Positions 55,701 through 62,938 are shown, counted from the stretch's first letter. The stretch is DNA of 64,000 bases from Harmothoe impar (GCA_947462335.1 OX381715.1:36680650-36744649); one strand, 5' to 3'. A program made the numbers and translations. The notes: a model not told the origin generated them from the letters alone.

Positions 55701-58700
55701 TGCGTGGTTTTACTCAACATGAGCGGCTGCTGGACATACAGTTTGTCAAACACGGATTTGGGTAGCACGTTGACCTGTGCCCCGGTGTCTACCTTAAACT
55801 TGATTGTCACGCCATGGCATTGGATGTGGACAAAAGCCTGGTCTTTGGTGGACGCCGTTGAGTTGACCACATCTATGAAGAAATCCCCACCTGCATAGCT
55901 AGCACTGTCATCTGGGGATGGCTGCACTGTGTGGACTGCCTGTGCATGGCAGACTGCCGCAAAATGGTTGTACCTCTTGCAGTTACCGCATCTCTTCCCT
56001 CTGGCAGGGCAATTCTTCATGCTGGGATGAGGGTCCTGGTTGCACTTAGGGCACAAATCAGCTGTGCTTCTCTGCGGAGCCTGTTTGCCACCACTAACAT
56101 TGCCATGGCCACCATACTTCTGCCTGTTGGGAACCGCTTTCTTCTCGGATATTCCAACGGCCTGGACTCCTGCAGCCTCTGAGCCACCCATGCACTTCAG
56201 GTGCCGTTGAGTGCTCTCCAGAGCACGAGCAATGTTCAGAGCTGCAAACAAGTCAACGTCATCTCTGCTATCCAGATACTGTTTCTTTGTCTCATTGCTG
56301 TTGGTGCCGAGCACCAGTCGGTCACGTAGCATTTCATCCACAAATGCTGCTGGGAAAGCACAGTCCTTGACAAGGAGTCTTAGTCCCATGAGGAAACTGT
56401 CAACTGACTCAGTCGGCCCCTGCACCCTAGTGTAGAGCTTGTGGCGCGAAACAAACATAGTCGACCTTGGCGCTACGTACATCCGGAACTTATTATATAC
56501 AGTCTGGAGGTCGGTCTTGTCCTCCCCTGCTGCGGCAGCGATAGCGGCTTGTCCATCTGCAGCAGGCACAGCTGCAACAGCAGGGGCAAAGTGAAAAGTG
56601 GAGAATATCTCCCTGCCCCGCTCTCCGGACCATATCAAGATGAAACTAACACACTGGTTTTGCTCAGTCTTACAAAGGGGGCCAGAGAAAAATATATCTG
56701 CATGATCTTCAAATTTCTTCCATGCCTCCCTCAGCACTGGGGAGTCCCAGTCCATTCTTGGCAGGTCTGCTTGTGATACTGCCATTGGGTCCATGACTAT
56801 AGATCTATAGTTACTTTGTATTAATATTACAGTGTGGGCAATGTCAATTTGATGGGTTGGAATGGCCTGTAGGCAGGGCTGGGCATGTGTCGCAATGTCG
56901 CAAAAAATATGCGACAGGGGTCTTGGAAAATGCGACAGGGACATCAGGGAAAGTCTGGGCTTTCTAAAACTGAAAGAATTTTGTAAATATTCCAATTAGA
57001 ACCAAAGTTAGGACTATTTCAATAGATTTCACCCACAGTGGAATATCCCCTTAAACCCCTCAGCATATCAATTGATTGATTGATCATTATTGGCCAACAG
57101 TTCATGTAGTTACAAGCCTTTCACATTAGCCTTTAATATTTCACATACACCCATCTAGCAAAATGTGCCCAAAAATTCTTTGGAGCAATATGCTCAGAAA
57201 CTATTATAAATGCCAATCAAAAATAAAATTTTCTCAAATTTCTTGGAACATTGTCTCATGATCCCCTCAAAAATATACCAATCTCCAGACCTAAATACAA
57301 ATTTCTCCTGGAACAATATGCCCCCAAAACACCACAAAATGCACCAATCTAAAGGTAGATTTTGAAAATTTTCCTGGAGCAATGTGCTTCTAAAATGATC
57401 AGAATACATCAAAGTTAACTAATACTAGTAGGTGACAATTTTAAATTTTTCTAGAAGAACATGCTCTCCAAACCATCATACACCATCTATGTAAAATTGC
57501 TCACCCAAATTTTGGGTGAGCAATATGCTCCCGAACCCCTCAGAATATATCATTCTAAAAATAGAAATCCAAAGTTTCCTCGGGCGATATGCCCCCAAAA
57601 ATTCATCGAAAGCACCAATCCAAAAGTAGAATTTCAAAATTTTCCTAGAGCTATGTGCCACCAAATTCTCAGAATGCACCATTCTAAAGTTATTTTCCGG
57701 GAGCAATGCATGTGCCCAAAACAAAATGCACAAATCTAAAGGTAGAATTTAGAGAATTCCTATTAACAATGTGCCCTAAACCCCTCAGAGCACACCAAAC
57801 TTTAGACAGACATATTGATATTTTCCTTTATCTCACACCCAAAATTCACAAGGAGATATGGTTTGGGGGGGGGGGGGGTTCGCCACACACACACATCTAG
57901 TTGATGTGCGCCCATCTGAAATGCTTTGCTCCAAAGATTTCTAGGTTTGCTCCAGCATATCACAACATGCCCAGCCCTGGTAGGCTTCACTGTCTGTGGC
58001 ACTTCTGCTACCCAAATATTGAATGTCTACTCACAGTTTGGAGAATTCATCTACCAGGGTTTCAAACATCCACATCTTCTGACACCATGTAATAATGAGA
58101 TGGAGTCTGTGACTTGTAGAACATATGTGTCTTTACTGTAATCTTAGATGGTACAAATACAACATATAGATAGCTCTGATCATGTCCTCGTACGTCGCCC
58201 ATGCGGTCCTCACACAAAGTGATGACGTCACCGATGCACGTACGCAACAATGTCCAAGGGTAAAATACATTGCGGAAACCGGAAAAGACACTTCCCTATG
58301 AACCCAAAACTGTTTAACTTCCTCTGTAGGTGCACGCACCCTGGGTAAAACATTTCCTGAACAGTGACAATGAAGATGTTTACATACTACCTGGGTAAGG
58401 AACTTCTCTCTCCTTTGAAATGCAATCGCTTTATTACTGGTTGTCATGGCCATGGCTTTGATTGACATTTGTTCTGGTTTATATCTGTTAAAGTATAGCC
58501 GCACGAAGGTATATTTAAGAATATAATGTGTTATTTCATGTGGACAAACAAATTTAGCATACTTAAGTACTAGACTCTTTCTCATTCTCTACAGCCATGT
58601 TCTCCATGGTGACATCATCAAAATAGCTATAAAAGCAGTCTTTAAATGTCTTTTAATGTTGCTTAGAAACTAGAGTCTTTAAATGGAATTAGTTAATAAT

Positions 58701-60007
58701 CATATGAGATAAACACAGAGATCCTCTCTAATCAGACCAAACTCCTGGTTTCTCCAAGGATCACATCACACTCAACTGCACCTCACGTGATACGATCCAA
58801 GGCAGAAAGAGAAACCTGTTGTTTGGACAGATCATCGCGGACCTCTGTCTATTTGTTAAAGCTTGTGTCTTGTTTCATGTGACAGGATTGACTCGGTGGT
58901 GCTGGGTGGATCCCATGTGGAGAGGTCGTGGAGCACGGAGGTGGAAAAGGTCACTAGGGACAGGATCCTCCAGAGTTGTCAGCGCATCATGCCCAGCCTC
59001 AAGGTGGGTGCACTAAGTGTAAAAGGTGAACTAAGTGCAGTAGGTGAACTAAGTGCAGTAGGTGAACTAAGAGTATTAAGTGTACTCGGTGAACTAAGTG
59101 CACTTAGTGAACTAAGTACAGTAGGTGAACCAAGTGCAGTAGGTGAACTAGATGCAGTAGGTGAACTAAGTGTTCCAGTGCTTAACCCTTTAAGGACGGT
59201 ATAATGCATTAATGCATAATGCCCTTGATCATCATTATGCTTGAATGCAGACCTGGCGAGTAACTTGTTGGTGCTCCATTCAAGCATTGTCCCAACCTTG
59301 TGAGGTTGAGACACTCCCGAAGTGTCGGCATAACGCAGCAATGCAGCACTGGCAAGTTACTTGCATGGGCTACATTTGTGCATCATGTCACAACAAATGT
59401 CATCTGTTAGCGACATGCCATCCTTAAAGTAAATCTTGTATTTCAAACAAATGAATTCCCTTCAGCACGCCCGTGTGCAGGCTGACTGGGTGGGGCTGAG
59501 ACCATCCAGGACCCGCGTCAGACTGGAGGCTGAACTCCTACACACTCCTCATGGCCACCTTAAGGTAAGGCAGATATTCAGCTAAATATTGGTACCATGG
59601 AACCACAATAAACTACCATAACACCTATCATAATTAAGTACAAAAGTCACCAATATCAGATCGCTGGTGCGGCTTATAGGATCGCTCTAAAGTCACTGGT
59701 GTGGCTTATACGCGAGTTAGGCTTATATGTTAGGTTTTACAGTACCTATTTTAGGGATATTTATTGACCTAGGCCTATATGTTTATATACAAAAATTTGG
59801 GTTGCATTACCAACTGGCCAAATTAGCTTTTTTATTCTCAGAAAATATTTCAATTTCACATTCTTATATATATTTTTTTTTTTTTTTCAGGTAGTGCACA
59901 ACTATGGTCACGGGGGAGCAGGGATCACCCTCCACTGGGGCTGTGCACTAGACGCAGCGGCCATGGTTAAGGACTGCCTCCAGGGGGCACCGCAGGCACG
60001 CATCTGA
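34724..60007 (+). CDS. DAO: D-amino-acid oxidase / D-aspartate oxidase family flavoenzyme (10 exons)
   Basis: Exons 34724-34917, 41153-41267, 42838-42917, 43535-43600, 44108-44162, 44568-44669, 58330-58394, 58886-59003, 59466-59564 and 59891-60007 join in phase to 336 residues, near the 341-347 of animal DDO/DAO. The family removes the amino group of D-amino acids oxidatively with FAD, giving a 2-oxo acid, ammonia and hydrogen peroxide, usually in peroxisomes. Visible marks: FAD dinucleotide motif GAGVVG (10-15); [22 protein letters not shown] (about 179-186); Tyr222 in VYILPG, aligned to the active-site tyrosine; Arg277 in GLRPSR, the substrate-carboxylate arginine; and the signature [15 protein letters not shown] (301-315). 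Several segments (GLWEPYL, DPMWKD, HNYGHGG) look closer to DAO, while the short lid at 214-222 is DDO-like, so substrate is undecided. The C-terminus ends ARI rather than a classical SKL. Introns 1 (6.2 kb) and 6 (13.7 kb) are full of retroelements. All splice sites are GT-AG. Confidence 0.93.
35377..35711. mobile_element. CAGGGGTAGAC MITE inserted in the endonuclease
   Basis: Ends CAGGGGTAGACACTAAC and GTTAGGGTCTACCCCTG are inverted; flanked by the 6-bp direct repeat tataac (35371-35376 and 35712-35717). 335 bp. Removing it restores endonuclease continuity. CAGGG ends suggest an hAT-like mobiliser (inference). Confidence 0.85.
36171..38567. mobile_element. 2.4-kb foldback element
   Basis: Ends ATCCTTAG and CTAAGGAT bound two inverted arms of about 950-1000 bp (from about 36258 to 37215, and from about 37485 to 38438) that are nearly identical by eye, around a spacer of about 270 bp that contains a third partial copy (37376-37505, direct to 37516-37655). 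Each arm has AGGTCAAAGGTCA (36371-36383; inverted at 38314-38326). It cuts the endonuclease frame of the non-LTR element. No coding frame. Confidence 0.9.
40761..41152. other. End of oxidase intron 1, no feature seen
   Basis: May hold the 3' UTR of the non-LTR element. The exon 2 acceptor is accattgcag at 41143-41152. Confidence 0.4.
41461..42025. mobile_element. TIR element TTAAGGTGGCCGGCGG with an internal tRNA-like segment
   Basis: Left ttaaggtggccggcgg and right ccgccggccaccttaa are perfect inverted ends. Inside, 41866-41938 looks like a tRNA: A-box-like tggtttaatggtgaaagc, B-box-like ggggtcgaatcccagt, and a cttgtaa loop. Pairing of the acceptor and anticodon stems is poor, so a functional tRNA is unlikely. 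Lies in oxidase intron 2. Confidence 0.7.
42116..42275. mobile_element. TTAACCCTTTAAGG palindromic MITE, copy 12 (partial)
   Basis: Starts ttaacggcatgtcactaaaa and has the cccgcgagtaactc and gcttgaatac cores. Right end lost. The rest of oxidase intron 2 (42280-42837) shows nothing else. Confidence 0.6.
43360..43507. mobile_element. TTAACCCTTTAAGG palindromic MITE, copy 13
   Basis: TTAACCCTTTAACGGCCACA to gtcccttaaag, internally deleted. It ends 28 bp before exon 4 of the oxidase, so it runs into the region of the branch point and polypyrimidine tract. Confidence 0.65.
43662..43874. mobile_element. TTAACCCTTTAAGG palindromic MITE, copy 14
   Basis: TTAACCCTTTAAGGATAGGT to accgttaaagggct, 213 bp, in oxidase intron 4. 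A partial G-rich MITE end follows at 43876. Confidence 0.7.
44688..44980. mobile_element. G-rich MITE, copy 6
   Basis: Left taagggagtgatcattttta and right ttaacaaatggtctctccct are inverted ends. It begins about 18 bp after the donor of oxidase exon 6. Confidence 0.65.
45135..46615. mobile_element. CACTGCAAAAAAGGTG MITE, TA-flanked
   Basis: Ends CACTGCAAAAAAGGTG and CACCTTTTTTGCAGTG are inverted, flanked by TA (45133-45134 and 46616-46617). Many taaacatgttt and gtttagg motifs near both ends. 1.48 kb, non-coding. It sits in the left arm of the 45096-52565 element. Confidence 0.85.
46863..47634 (-). CDS. Tyrosine recombinase of the DIRS-type element
   Basis: The catalytic domain is intact: Arg in [12 protein letters not shown], His-x-x-Arg in [14 protein letters not shown], and a Tyr in [10 protein letters not shown]. 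It cuts and rejoins DNA through a phosphotyrosine and integrates the circular cDNA of this class. The N-terminal helical domain continues in another frame at about 47640-47810 ([17 protein letters not shown]), with the shift near 47630-47640 where a TAA interrupts the catalytic frame. The ORF lies 3' of the RNase H region, as in DIRS elements. Confidence 0.8.
47844..48482 (-). CDS. RNase H region of the DIRS-type pol
   Basis: Acidic residues expected of RNase H are visible: [32 protein letters not shown] and [10 protein letters not shown]. It removes the RNA strand of the RNA:DNA hybrid. The frame is the same as the RT before it, separated only by a single TAG at 48483-48485. No extra domain follows before the recombinase. 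Confidence 0.8.
   Translation of the reverse strand, partial: KCIQHARRFICRILDTLRLAPDSGYIKLTVSFRADVKWFQKFSELSNGIQLLLPDTQEFHLECDSSLKAGGGNSETNYYHLSYDAPHCRRYTNITQLEAVNILTAYRTLRPRSSAGMKIVVFTDNMASASSLRSGRTKDPALAACSCQLWLEAAVADHYVEIRHKPGPQIPLADALSRYHDPDKKRYADTEVVLRGLVQSEPSLPHPFFTRI
48483..50043 (-). pseudogene. Reverse transcriptase of the DIRS-type pol, broken by a 31-bp duplication
   Basis: 50043-48925 encodes an N-terminal region and the first RT blocks ([30 protein letters not shown]). 48980-48483 carries the catalytic palm [14 protein letters not shown] with the YLDD box, then [10 protein letters not shown] and [12 protein letters not shown]. The two halves are in different frames because ctagatcccttatggagggg...gtg at 49016-49041 is repeated at 49047-49072, a 31-bp shift. 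The amber codon at 48483 then separates the RNase H. The N-terminus overlaps the gag-like ORF by 53 bp in another frame. Confidence 0.85.
49991..51070 (-). CDS. Gag-like ORF of the DIRS-type element
   Basis: 359 residues. A Pro/Ala/Val-rich N-terminal third (to about 120) is followed by a globular region ([34 protein letters not shown]), a Gln/Thr/Pro linker and a C-terminal Cys/His cluster ([10 protein letters not shown], then HHCKFC) that probably binds nucleic acid. Its position 5' of pol with a short overlap fits the particle protein of DIRS-type elements. Confidence 0.7.
   Translation of the reverse strand: MFLVKLTIIYPTGLTAVNPVDLTHVAPAPVVTTIPAVPVMTAPLTVTTQVVPDARPAGGGKAPPSAAAGSAPYAVPPPPMHYYQQPSSLNPEAQIFGLLSGAATAVPAQGLLPTCSAQASTPAVNQQVSALLTNTAHQLAGIKGRPTHPFDYITRGPQCIKTTLAALTPPEYLFGLYRLMRDPITPPASRPKIAVHLYQVIEDASEFAWGQVRQWSEEVLTRVANGRLTWQDEAAIHDGSRFRAGRLHQGPDPNQPRQQQAAHTTTHQQPTSASTRRPPRPATGRPDTPCPAYNNQESCNKLDGHLEGTVQQGHHCKFCRETMNYISFHPMSGCRNRARMGYSGGQSFRPQAVQDRLQF
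51253..51793. repeat. Inverted-repeat-rich segment upstream of the DIRS-type ORFs
   Basis: actagacgctgcccattct (about 51287) faces agaatgggcggcgtctaatg (51515), and ggggtgcaggggcagagccc (51370) faces gggctctgccccccaacccc (51648). cgccacatctgg-type segments lie between. It could be the terminal and internal complementary sequence of the retroelement or a separate stem-forming element; I cannot decide. Confidence 0.5.
51794..52472. mobile_element. TIR element AAAAGAAAAGCCCACTCG
   Basis: Left aaaagaaaagcccactcg and right cgagtgggcttttctttt are perfect ends of arms of about 150 bp, both containing gtgacgtca and ctgca...tcctcc segments. 679 bp, no transposase. Its right arm is repeated at 53380-53526 by the tandem duplication. 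Confidence 0.75.
52326..54433. repeat. 1,054-bp direct tandem duplication
   Basis: 52326-53376 and 53380-54430 are near-identical at a constant offset of 1,054 (for instance LTR starts 52589 and 53643). Three or four single-base differences are visible. A few extra bases (act) mark the junction at 53377-53379. The unit covers the right arm of the preceding TIR element, the right arm of the outer element, one LTR, and the 3' end of the Ty3-type pol. Confidence 0.95.
53982..54803 (-). pseudogene. Ty3-type pol, C-terminal part: RT end, RNase H, pol tail
   Basis: Begins in the RT thumb ([13 protein letters not shown]), passes [11 protein letters not shown] and the RNase H start [24 protein letters not shown] and [11 protein letters not shown]. 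It then jumps directly to a basic tail ([10 protein letters not shown]) and an acidic, proline-rich end. The expected integrase zinc finger and catalytic core are absent, a clean in-frame internal deletion. It is offset from the upstream ORF by a one-base shift near 54845. The last part is duplicated at 52928-53311. Confidence 0.85.
54791..56794 (-). CDS. Ty3-type gag-protease-RT polyprotein (5' part)
   Basis: I start at the ATG at 56794 because the open frame upstream (to 56995) mostly comes from a later insertion that begins at 56874. A gag region is followed by a zinc knuckle [14 protein letters not shown] (C-x2-C-x4-H-x4-C), an aspartic protease with [11 protein letters not shown], and RT motifs [38 protein letters not shown] and the catalytic SDDVLVAG box. 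Gag and pol share one frame. The frame is lost after the RT palm by a one-base shift near 54845. Reverse transcription takes place in virus-like particles in this family. Confidence 0.85.
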   Translation of the reverse strand: MDPMAVSQADLPRMDWDSPVLREAWKKFEDHADIFFSGPLCKTEQNQCVSFILIWSGERGREIFSTFHFAPAVAAVPAADGQAAIAAAAGEDKTDLQTVYNKFRMYVAPRSTMFVSRHKLYTRVQGPTESVDSFLMGLRLLVKDCAFPAAFVDEMLRDRLVLGTNSNETKKQYLDSRDDVDLFAALNIARALESTQRHLKCMGGSEAAGVQAVGISEKKAVPNRQKYGGHGNVSGGKQAPQRSTADLCPKCNQDPHPSMKNCPARGKRCGNCKRYNHFAAVCHAQAVHTVQPSPDDSASYAGGDFFIDVVNSTASTKDQAFVHIQCHGVTIKFKVDTGAQVNVLPKSVFDKLYVQQPLMLSKTTHHGYGGQSLNTLGVCDLECTHKGDRQHLQFHVVDAQAPPLLGLGTCVDMNLVQLVLSIDEQETGIREFDTSGNDPAINALISEYADIFEGIGEFPGEHNISLQPGAEPVIHPSRTVAVSIRNKVKAELDRMESHGIVTKVTKPTDWVSSMVVVHKTNGDLRVCLDPKDLNKAIKRPHYPVPTLDDVTSRLSGCKYFSTLDACSGYWQIQLDDVSSWLTTFNTPFGRYRYLRMPFGINCAQDIFQRRVDETYEGLARVKGISDDVLVAGTTREEHLETLRATFQRVVSMVKGTTWINAISMCHK
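56874..57979. mobile_element. CAGGGCTGGGCATGT element inserted in the Ty3-type leader
   Basis: Ends CAGGGCTGGGCATGT and ACATGCCCAGCCCTG are inverted; flanked by direct repeats gtagg (56869-56873 and 57980-57984). Inside, 57120-57810 is a diverged tandem array of about 60-bp units (gcaatatgc...caccaatctaaaggtagaa). hAT-like ends with 5-bp duplication (inference). Confidence 0.85.
59010..59175. repeat. Minisatellite of GTAGGTGAACTAAGTGCA units in oxidase intron 8
   Basis: About nine 18-bp units, several imperfect, starting 7 bp after the exon 8 donor. Each unit offers a gtaggt or gtgaac, that is, repeated donor-like sequences beside the true donor. Confidence 0.85.
59182..59430. mobile_element. 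TTAACCCTTTAAGG palindromic MITE, copy 15
   Basis: TTAACCCTTTAAGGACGGTA to gccatccttaaag, in oxidase intron 8, ending about 35 bp before exon 9. The right TTAA is mutated. Confidence 0.75.
59650..59743. repeat. Partial copy of the 4444-4664 MITE
   Basis: tggcttatacgcgagttagg and the end taggttttacag match the right end of that element. In oxidase intron 9. Confidence 0.6.
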
Positions 60008-61015
60008 CGCCTGCCTCGAGGGGGCGCTCCAGGCACGCATCTGACGCCTGCCTCCAGGGGGCACTCCAGGCAAGCATCTGACACCTGCCTCCAGGGGGCG
60101 CTGCAGGCATGCATCTGACACCTGCCTCCAGGGGACACTGCAGGCATACATCTGACACCTGCCTCCAGGGGGCGCTCCAGGCACACATCTGACACCTGCC
60201 TCCAGGGGACACTGCAAGCATGCATCTGACACCTGCCTCCAGGGGGCGCTGCAGGCATGCATCTGACGCCTGCCTCCAGGGGGTGCTGCAGGCACACATC
60301 TGATGCCTGCCTCCAGGAAGCACTGCAGGCAAAAAGCAAAATGTCTCTTCGCTGCAGGCACGCATCTGACATCTGCCTCCAGGAGGCACTGTAGGCCCGC
60401 ATCTTACGCCTGCCTCCAGGGGACACTGCAGGCACGCATCTGACACCTGCCTCCAGGGGACACTGCAGGCATGCATCTGACACCTGCCTCCAGGGGGCAC
60501 TGCAGGCACGCATCTGACACCTGCCTCCAGGGGACACTGCAGGCACGCATCTGACACCTGCCTCCAGGGGGCACTGCAGGCACGCATCTGACACGGTTAA
60601 GTCTATCCGTAATCTGGCTAAATGGATGTGGGGGCGAACATTTACTGTGACACTTACTATGGAAAACGGTTAGAAGCTAACCCTAACCCTATCCCTAACC
60701 CTAACCCAAACCCTAACCCTAACCCGCCTACCCCTAACCCTAACACTAAGAAAAAAGTTTTTATAGTAACTGTCACAGTAAATGTTCGCCCCCACAGCCA
60801 TTTAGCCAGATTACGGATAGCGTCTTCGATCTGACACCTGCCTCCAGGGGACACTGCAGGCACGCATCTGACACCTGCCTCCAGGGGGCACTGCAGGCAC
60901 GCATTTGACACCTGCCTCCAGGGGGCACTGCAAGCATGCATCTGACACCTGCCTCCAGGGGGCACTGCAGGCACGCATCTGACACCTGCCTCCAGGGGGC
61001 ACTGCAGGCACGCAT
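59972..61015. repeat. 37-bp minisatellite grown from the oxidase 3' coding end
   Basis: The unit tgcctccagggggcactgca plus ggcacgcatctgacacc is repeated about 20 times, interrupted once at 60603-60820 and by a short variation near 60330-60355. The first unit is coding: it encodes the last eleven codons and TGA stop of the oxidase. The minus strand stays open in several frames and gives spurious Cys/Pro-rich ORFs. Confidence 0.95.
60603..60820. mobile_element. Inverted-repeat element with telomere-type (CCCTAA)n core
   Basis: Left ctatccgtaatctggctaaa (60603) and right tttagccagattacggatag (ending 60820) begin arms of about 55 bp that also share gggggcgaacatttactgtg. The core at 60677-60748 is a run of ccctaa hexamers with variants (ccctat, acccaa, ccgccta). 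It interrupts the 37-bp minisatellite cleanly. Confidence 0.85.
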
Positions 61016-61027
61016 CCGATGTGGGGG

Positions 61028-61320
61028 TGGGCAATGGCTCAGTCAGTAGCATGTCCGCCTCAGACACACAGAGTCGTATGTTCGAGGCTCAGTAGCACCC
61101 TGCTGTGTGACGTTGTGACCTCCCCCCTGCTCTGGTTGACAAAGAGCCTACCAAAGGCCTGTCCATCTAACACTATGCCTGTTAAGTAACAGATGTAAAA
61201 GAACCATTGCCTTGTAAACCTCACTCACCTCATAGATTCGATCACCATCACCTCCCCCTTGCATGGCACAGCCTACATTGGTGTTGTGTCCTCCAGTAGG
61301 GGCTTCAAAATGTAACTATG
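61028..61320 (+). repeat. Probable tRNA-derived SINE
   Basis: gggcaatggctcagtcagta (A-box-like) and gttcgaggctc (B-box-like) lie 35-40 bp apart in a tRNA-like head, followed by a non-tRNA body to about 61320. Stems pair too poorly for a working tRNA. Just beyond the oxidase stop and minisatellite. Confidence 0.5.
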
Positions 61321-61516
61321 TAATATGCTGCCATTGTAACTGTGACGTAGAACGTTAACATGTGAATGACATTTCTCAGTTAACTTAGTAATGACAATTA
61401 TCATGTATCCAATTTAAATTACCGTATGTATTGATAAAATTGCATACTCATTCCGATGTGTTGATTAAAATGCATACTCACTCCGATTTAACTACATAGT
61501 TTTACAATGGGTGAAA

Positions 61517-61611
61517 GAAATACAAAAAAGGGTACTTTGCACAATGTATATTTTCTGCAATAAGAAATACAAAAAAGGGTACTTTGCACAATGTGTATTT
61601 TCTGCAATAAA
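61517..61611. repeat. 47-bp tandem duplication with AATAAA
   Basis: gaaatacaaaaaagggtact...tctgcaataa occurs twice in a row with one or two differences. The second copy ends gcaataaaag, a possible poly(A) signal for the oxidase transcript 1.6 kb past the stop (inference). A 30-bp pair (ttgataaaattgcatactca and ttgattaaaatgcatactca) precedes it. Confidence 0.6.
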
Positions 61612-61848
61612 AGAATTTGTACCCAACAACTTCTTCTATCATAAATGTGCTGTTAGGGAGTTCAGATATTCTAACATGGGGTGAGGGACAGTCAGATTTC
61701 GCGTGCCCCCGTGGTATAAAGAATGAGCACTGCCTTATAGAAGGATTTTTCCATTATTTTACGAATATATAAAAAAAACAATACAAGTAAACAAGATGAG
61801 TGAGGTCGATGTGAAGACATCAGTTTATTGGGCTCAAGCCTGTCTGTA

Positions 61849-62221
61849 AGGCCACTCAAAAAAAAGTGGTTTCTCATCACCGATGACTGAAAAATATGAC
61901 GAGGGAGGATTTTTTTGGGGATTTTTTTTTTTAACTCGCGGGTTAAAATGTATAGGAAAATACATGTTTTTCATGACCAAAATTCACATTTTAGTAGTTA
62001 AGACTTTATTGATATTTAAAACTTGGGGAAAATGTAAGTTGTTCCTATCTTACTGCATTACTGGCAGTATAAGCTTTAATTTGATACCAGATATCCCCAT
62101 ATTTGTCAATTTTTTTCATGTTTTTCATAAAAAATTAGCAACAAAAAAAAAGTTTTCCTCAAAACCTGATTTCTATGATGCGCGCGGTGATGAGAAACCA
62201 TTTTATTTTTTTGAGAGGCCT
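61849..62221. mobile_element. AGGCCACT MITE, copy 2
   Basis: Left aggccactcaaaaaaaagtg and right ttttatttttttgagaggcct are inverted ends. Interior tttctcatcaccgatgactg and tgacgagggagg match 26331-26660. Confidence 0.7.
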
Positions 62222-62268
62222 AATATCGACATTTCATCTCTGCATTAAAAACACTGTAAATAGTTAGT

Positions 62269-62324
62269 GTAGGTACATAGTAGAATCTACTGTAGACTTA
62301 CAGTAGATTCTACTATGTACCTAC
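62269..62324. repeat. Perfect 56-bp palindrome
   Basis: gtaggtacatagtagaatct and six more bases pair without mismatch with the right arm across a gact spacer (26-bp arms). The inner motif agtagaatctactgta repeats again at 62345-62362. Confidence 0.85.
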
Positions 62325-62734
62325 AATAAACTGTACACCTACACTACAGTAGAATCTACTGTACACCTACAAAAAATGGGCAAATTGCTTTCTGGAATGA
62401 ATATTTCAAAATGATTTCATTTAAACATTTCAATCGCCAATGATGTTCCCACAGTTTGAGCAATATAATCTAGAAAACAACATAAATATATATGATATAA
62501 TATGTTTCATTAGGAAGATTTAAACAGGGCCCCAACGTGAGTCAATAATGTGTACATCTATTCCTATCTCACACAGTGATATATTGTAACAAAGGCTGGT
62601 GACAGAACGCGTCATTTTCTCATCTTCATTTTTGATGCCCATTTAACGTCCTCATGTTCAGTACGACTTACACCCTAACATGCATATAATTATACAGTGA
62701 GTTCATGGAGCAAAATACCATTTTTTTGCTGGGC

Positions 62735-62938
62735 ATGATGAACTAATGCAGCCCTGGCAAGTCACTAACCAGTGCTGCATTCATGCACCATGCTAACCCT
62801 ATGAGGTCCACACTCCAATAAGGTTGTCCATATGAATGAATCTTAACAGTGGTGAGTTACTCACCAAGGCTGCATTTATGTATCATGACAACAGAGGACA
62901 TGATGCATTAAAGCACTATGCGGCCCTTATAGGGTAAA
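62735..62938. mobile_element. TTAACCCTTTAAGG palindromic MITE, copy 16 (decayed)
   Basis: Family cores gcagccctggcaagtcacta and gcattcatgcaccatg are present. The right end reads gcggcccttatagggtaaa; the left end is lost. Confidence 0.6.

Larger units (their letters stand above)
53643..58249 (-). mobile_element. Ty3/gypsy-type LTR retrotransposon, integrase deleted
   Basis: LTRs of 162 bp at 58088-58249 (5') and 53643-53804 (3'), both TG...CA, flanked by the perfect 5-bp target duplication atgtc (53638-53642 and 58250-58254). A primer-binding site starts directly after the 5' LTR (minus-strand TGGTGTCAGAAGATGTGG, 58070-58087). Gene order is gag, protease, RT, RNase H. The integrase core is missing between the RNase H and the final C-terminal part, so it cannot move unaided. 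Lies in oxidase intron 6, antisense to the host gene. A further LTR copy at 52589-52750 comes from the tandem duplication. Confidence 0.92.

Noticed and set aside
60677..60748. Chromosome end suggested by CCCTAA repeats
   Set aside because: Short, degenerate, and enclosed by inverted arms and ordinary sequence on both sides.
59908..61067. Cysteine/proline-rich minus-strand ORFs of up to 228 residues
   Set aside because: They run through the 37-bp minisatellite antisense to the oxidase exon in several overlapping frames, with no start or splice context.
61028..61100. Functional tRNA-Leu gene
   Set aside because: The head is tRNA-like, but stem pairing is poor and a SINE-like body follows.
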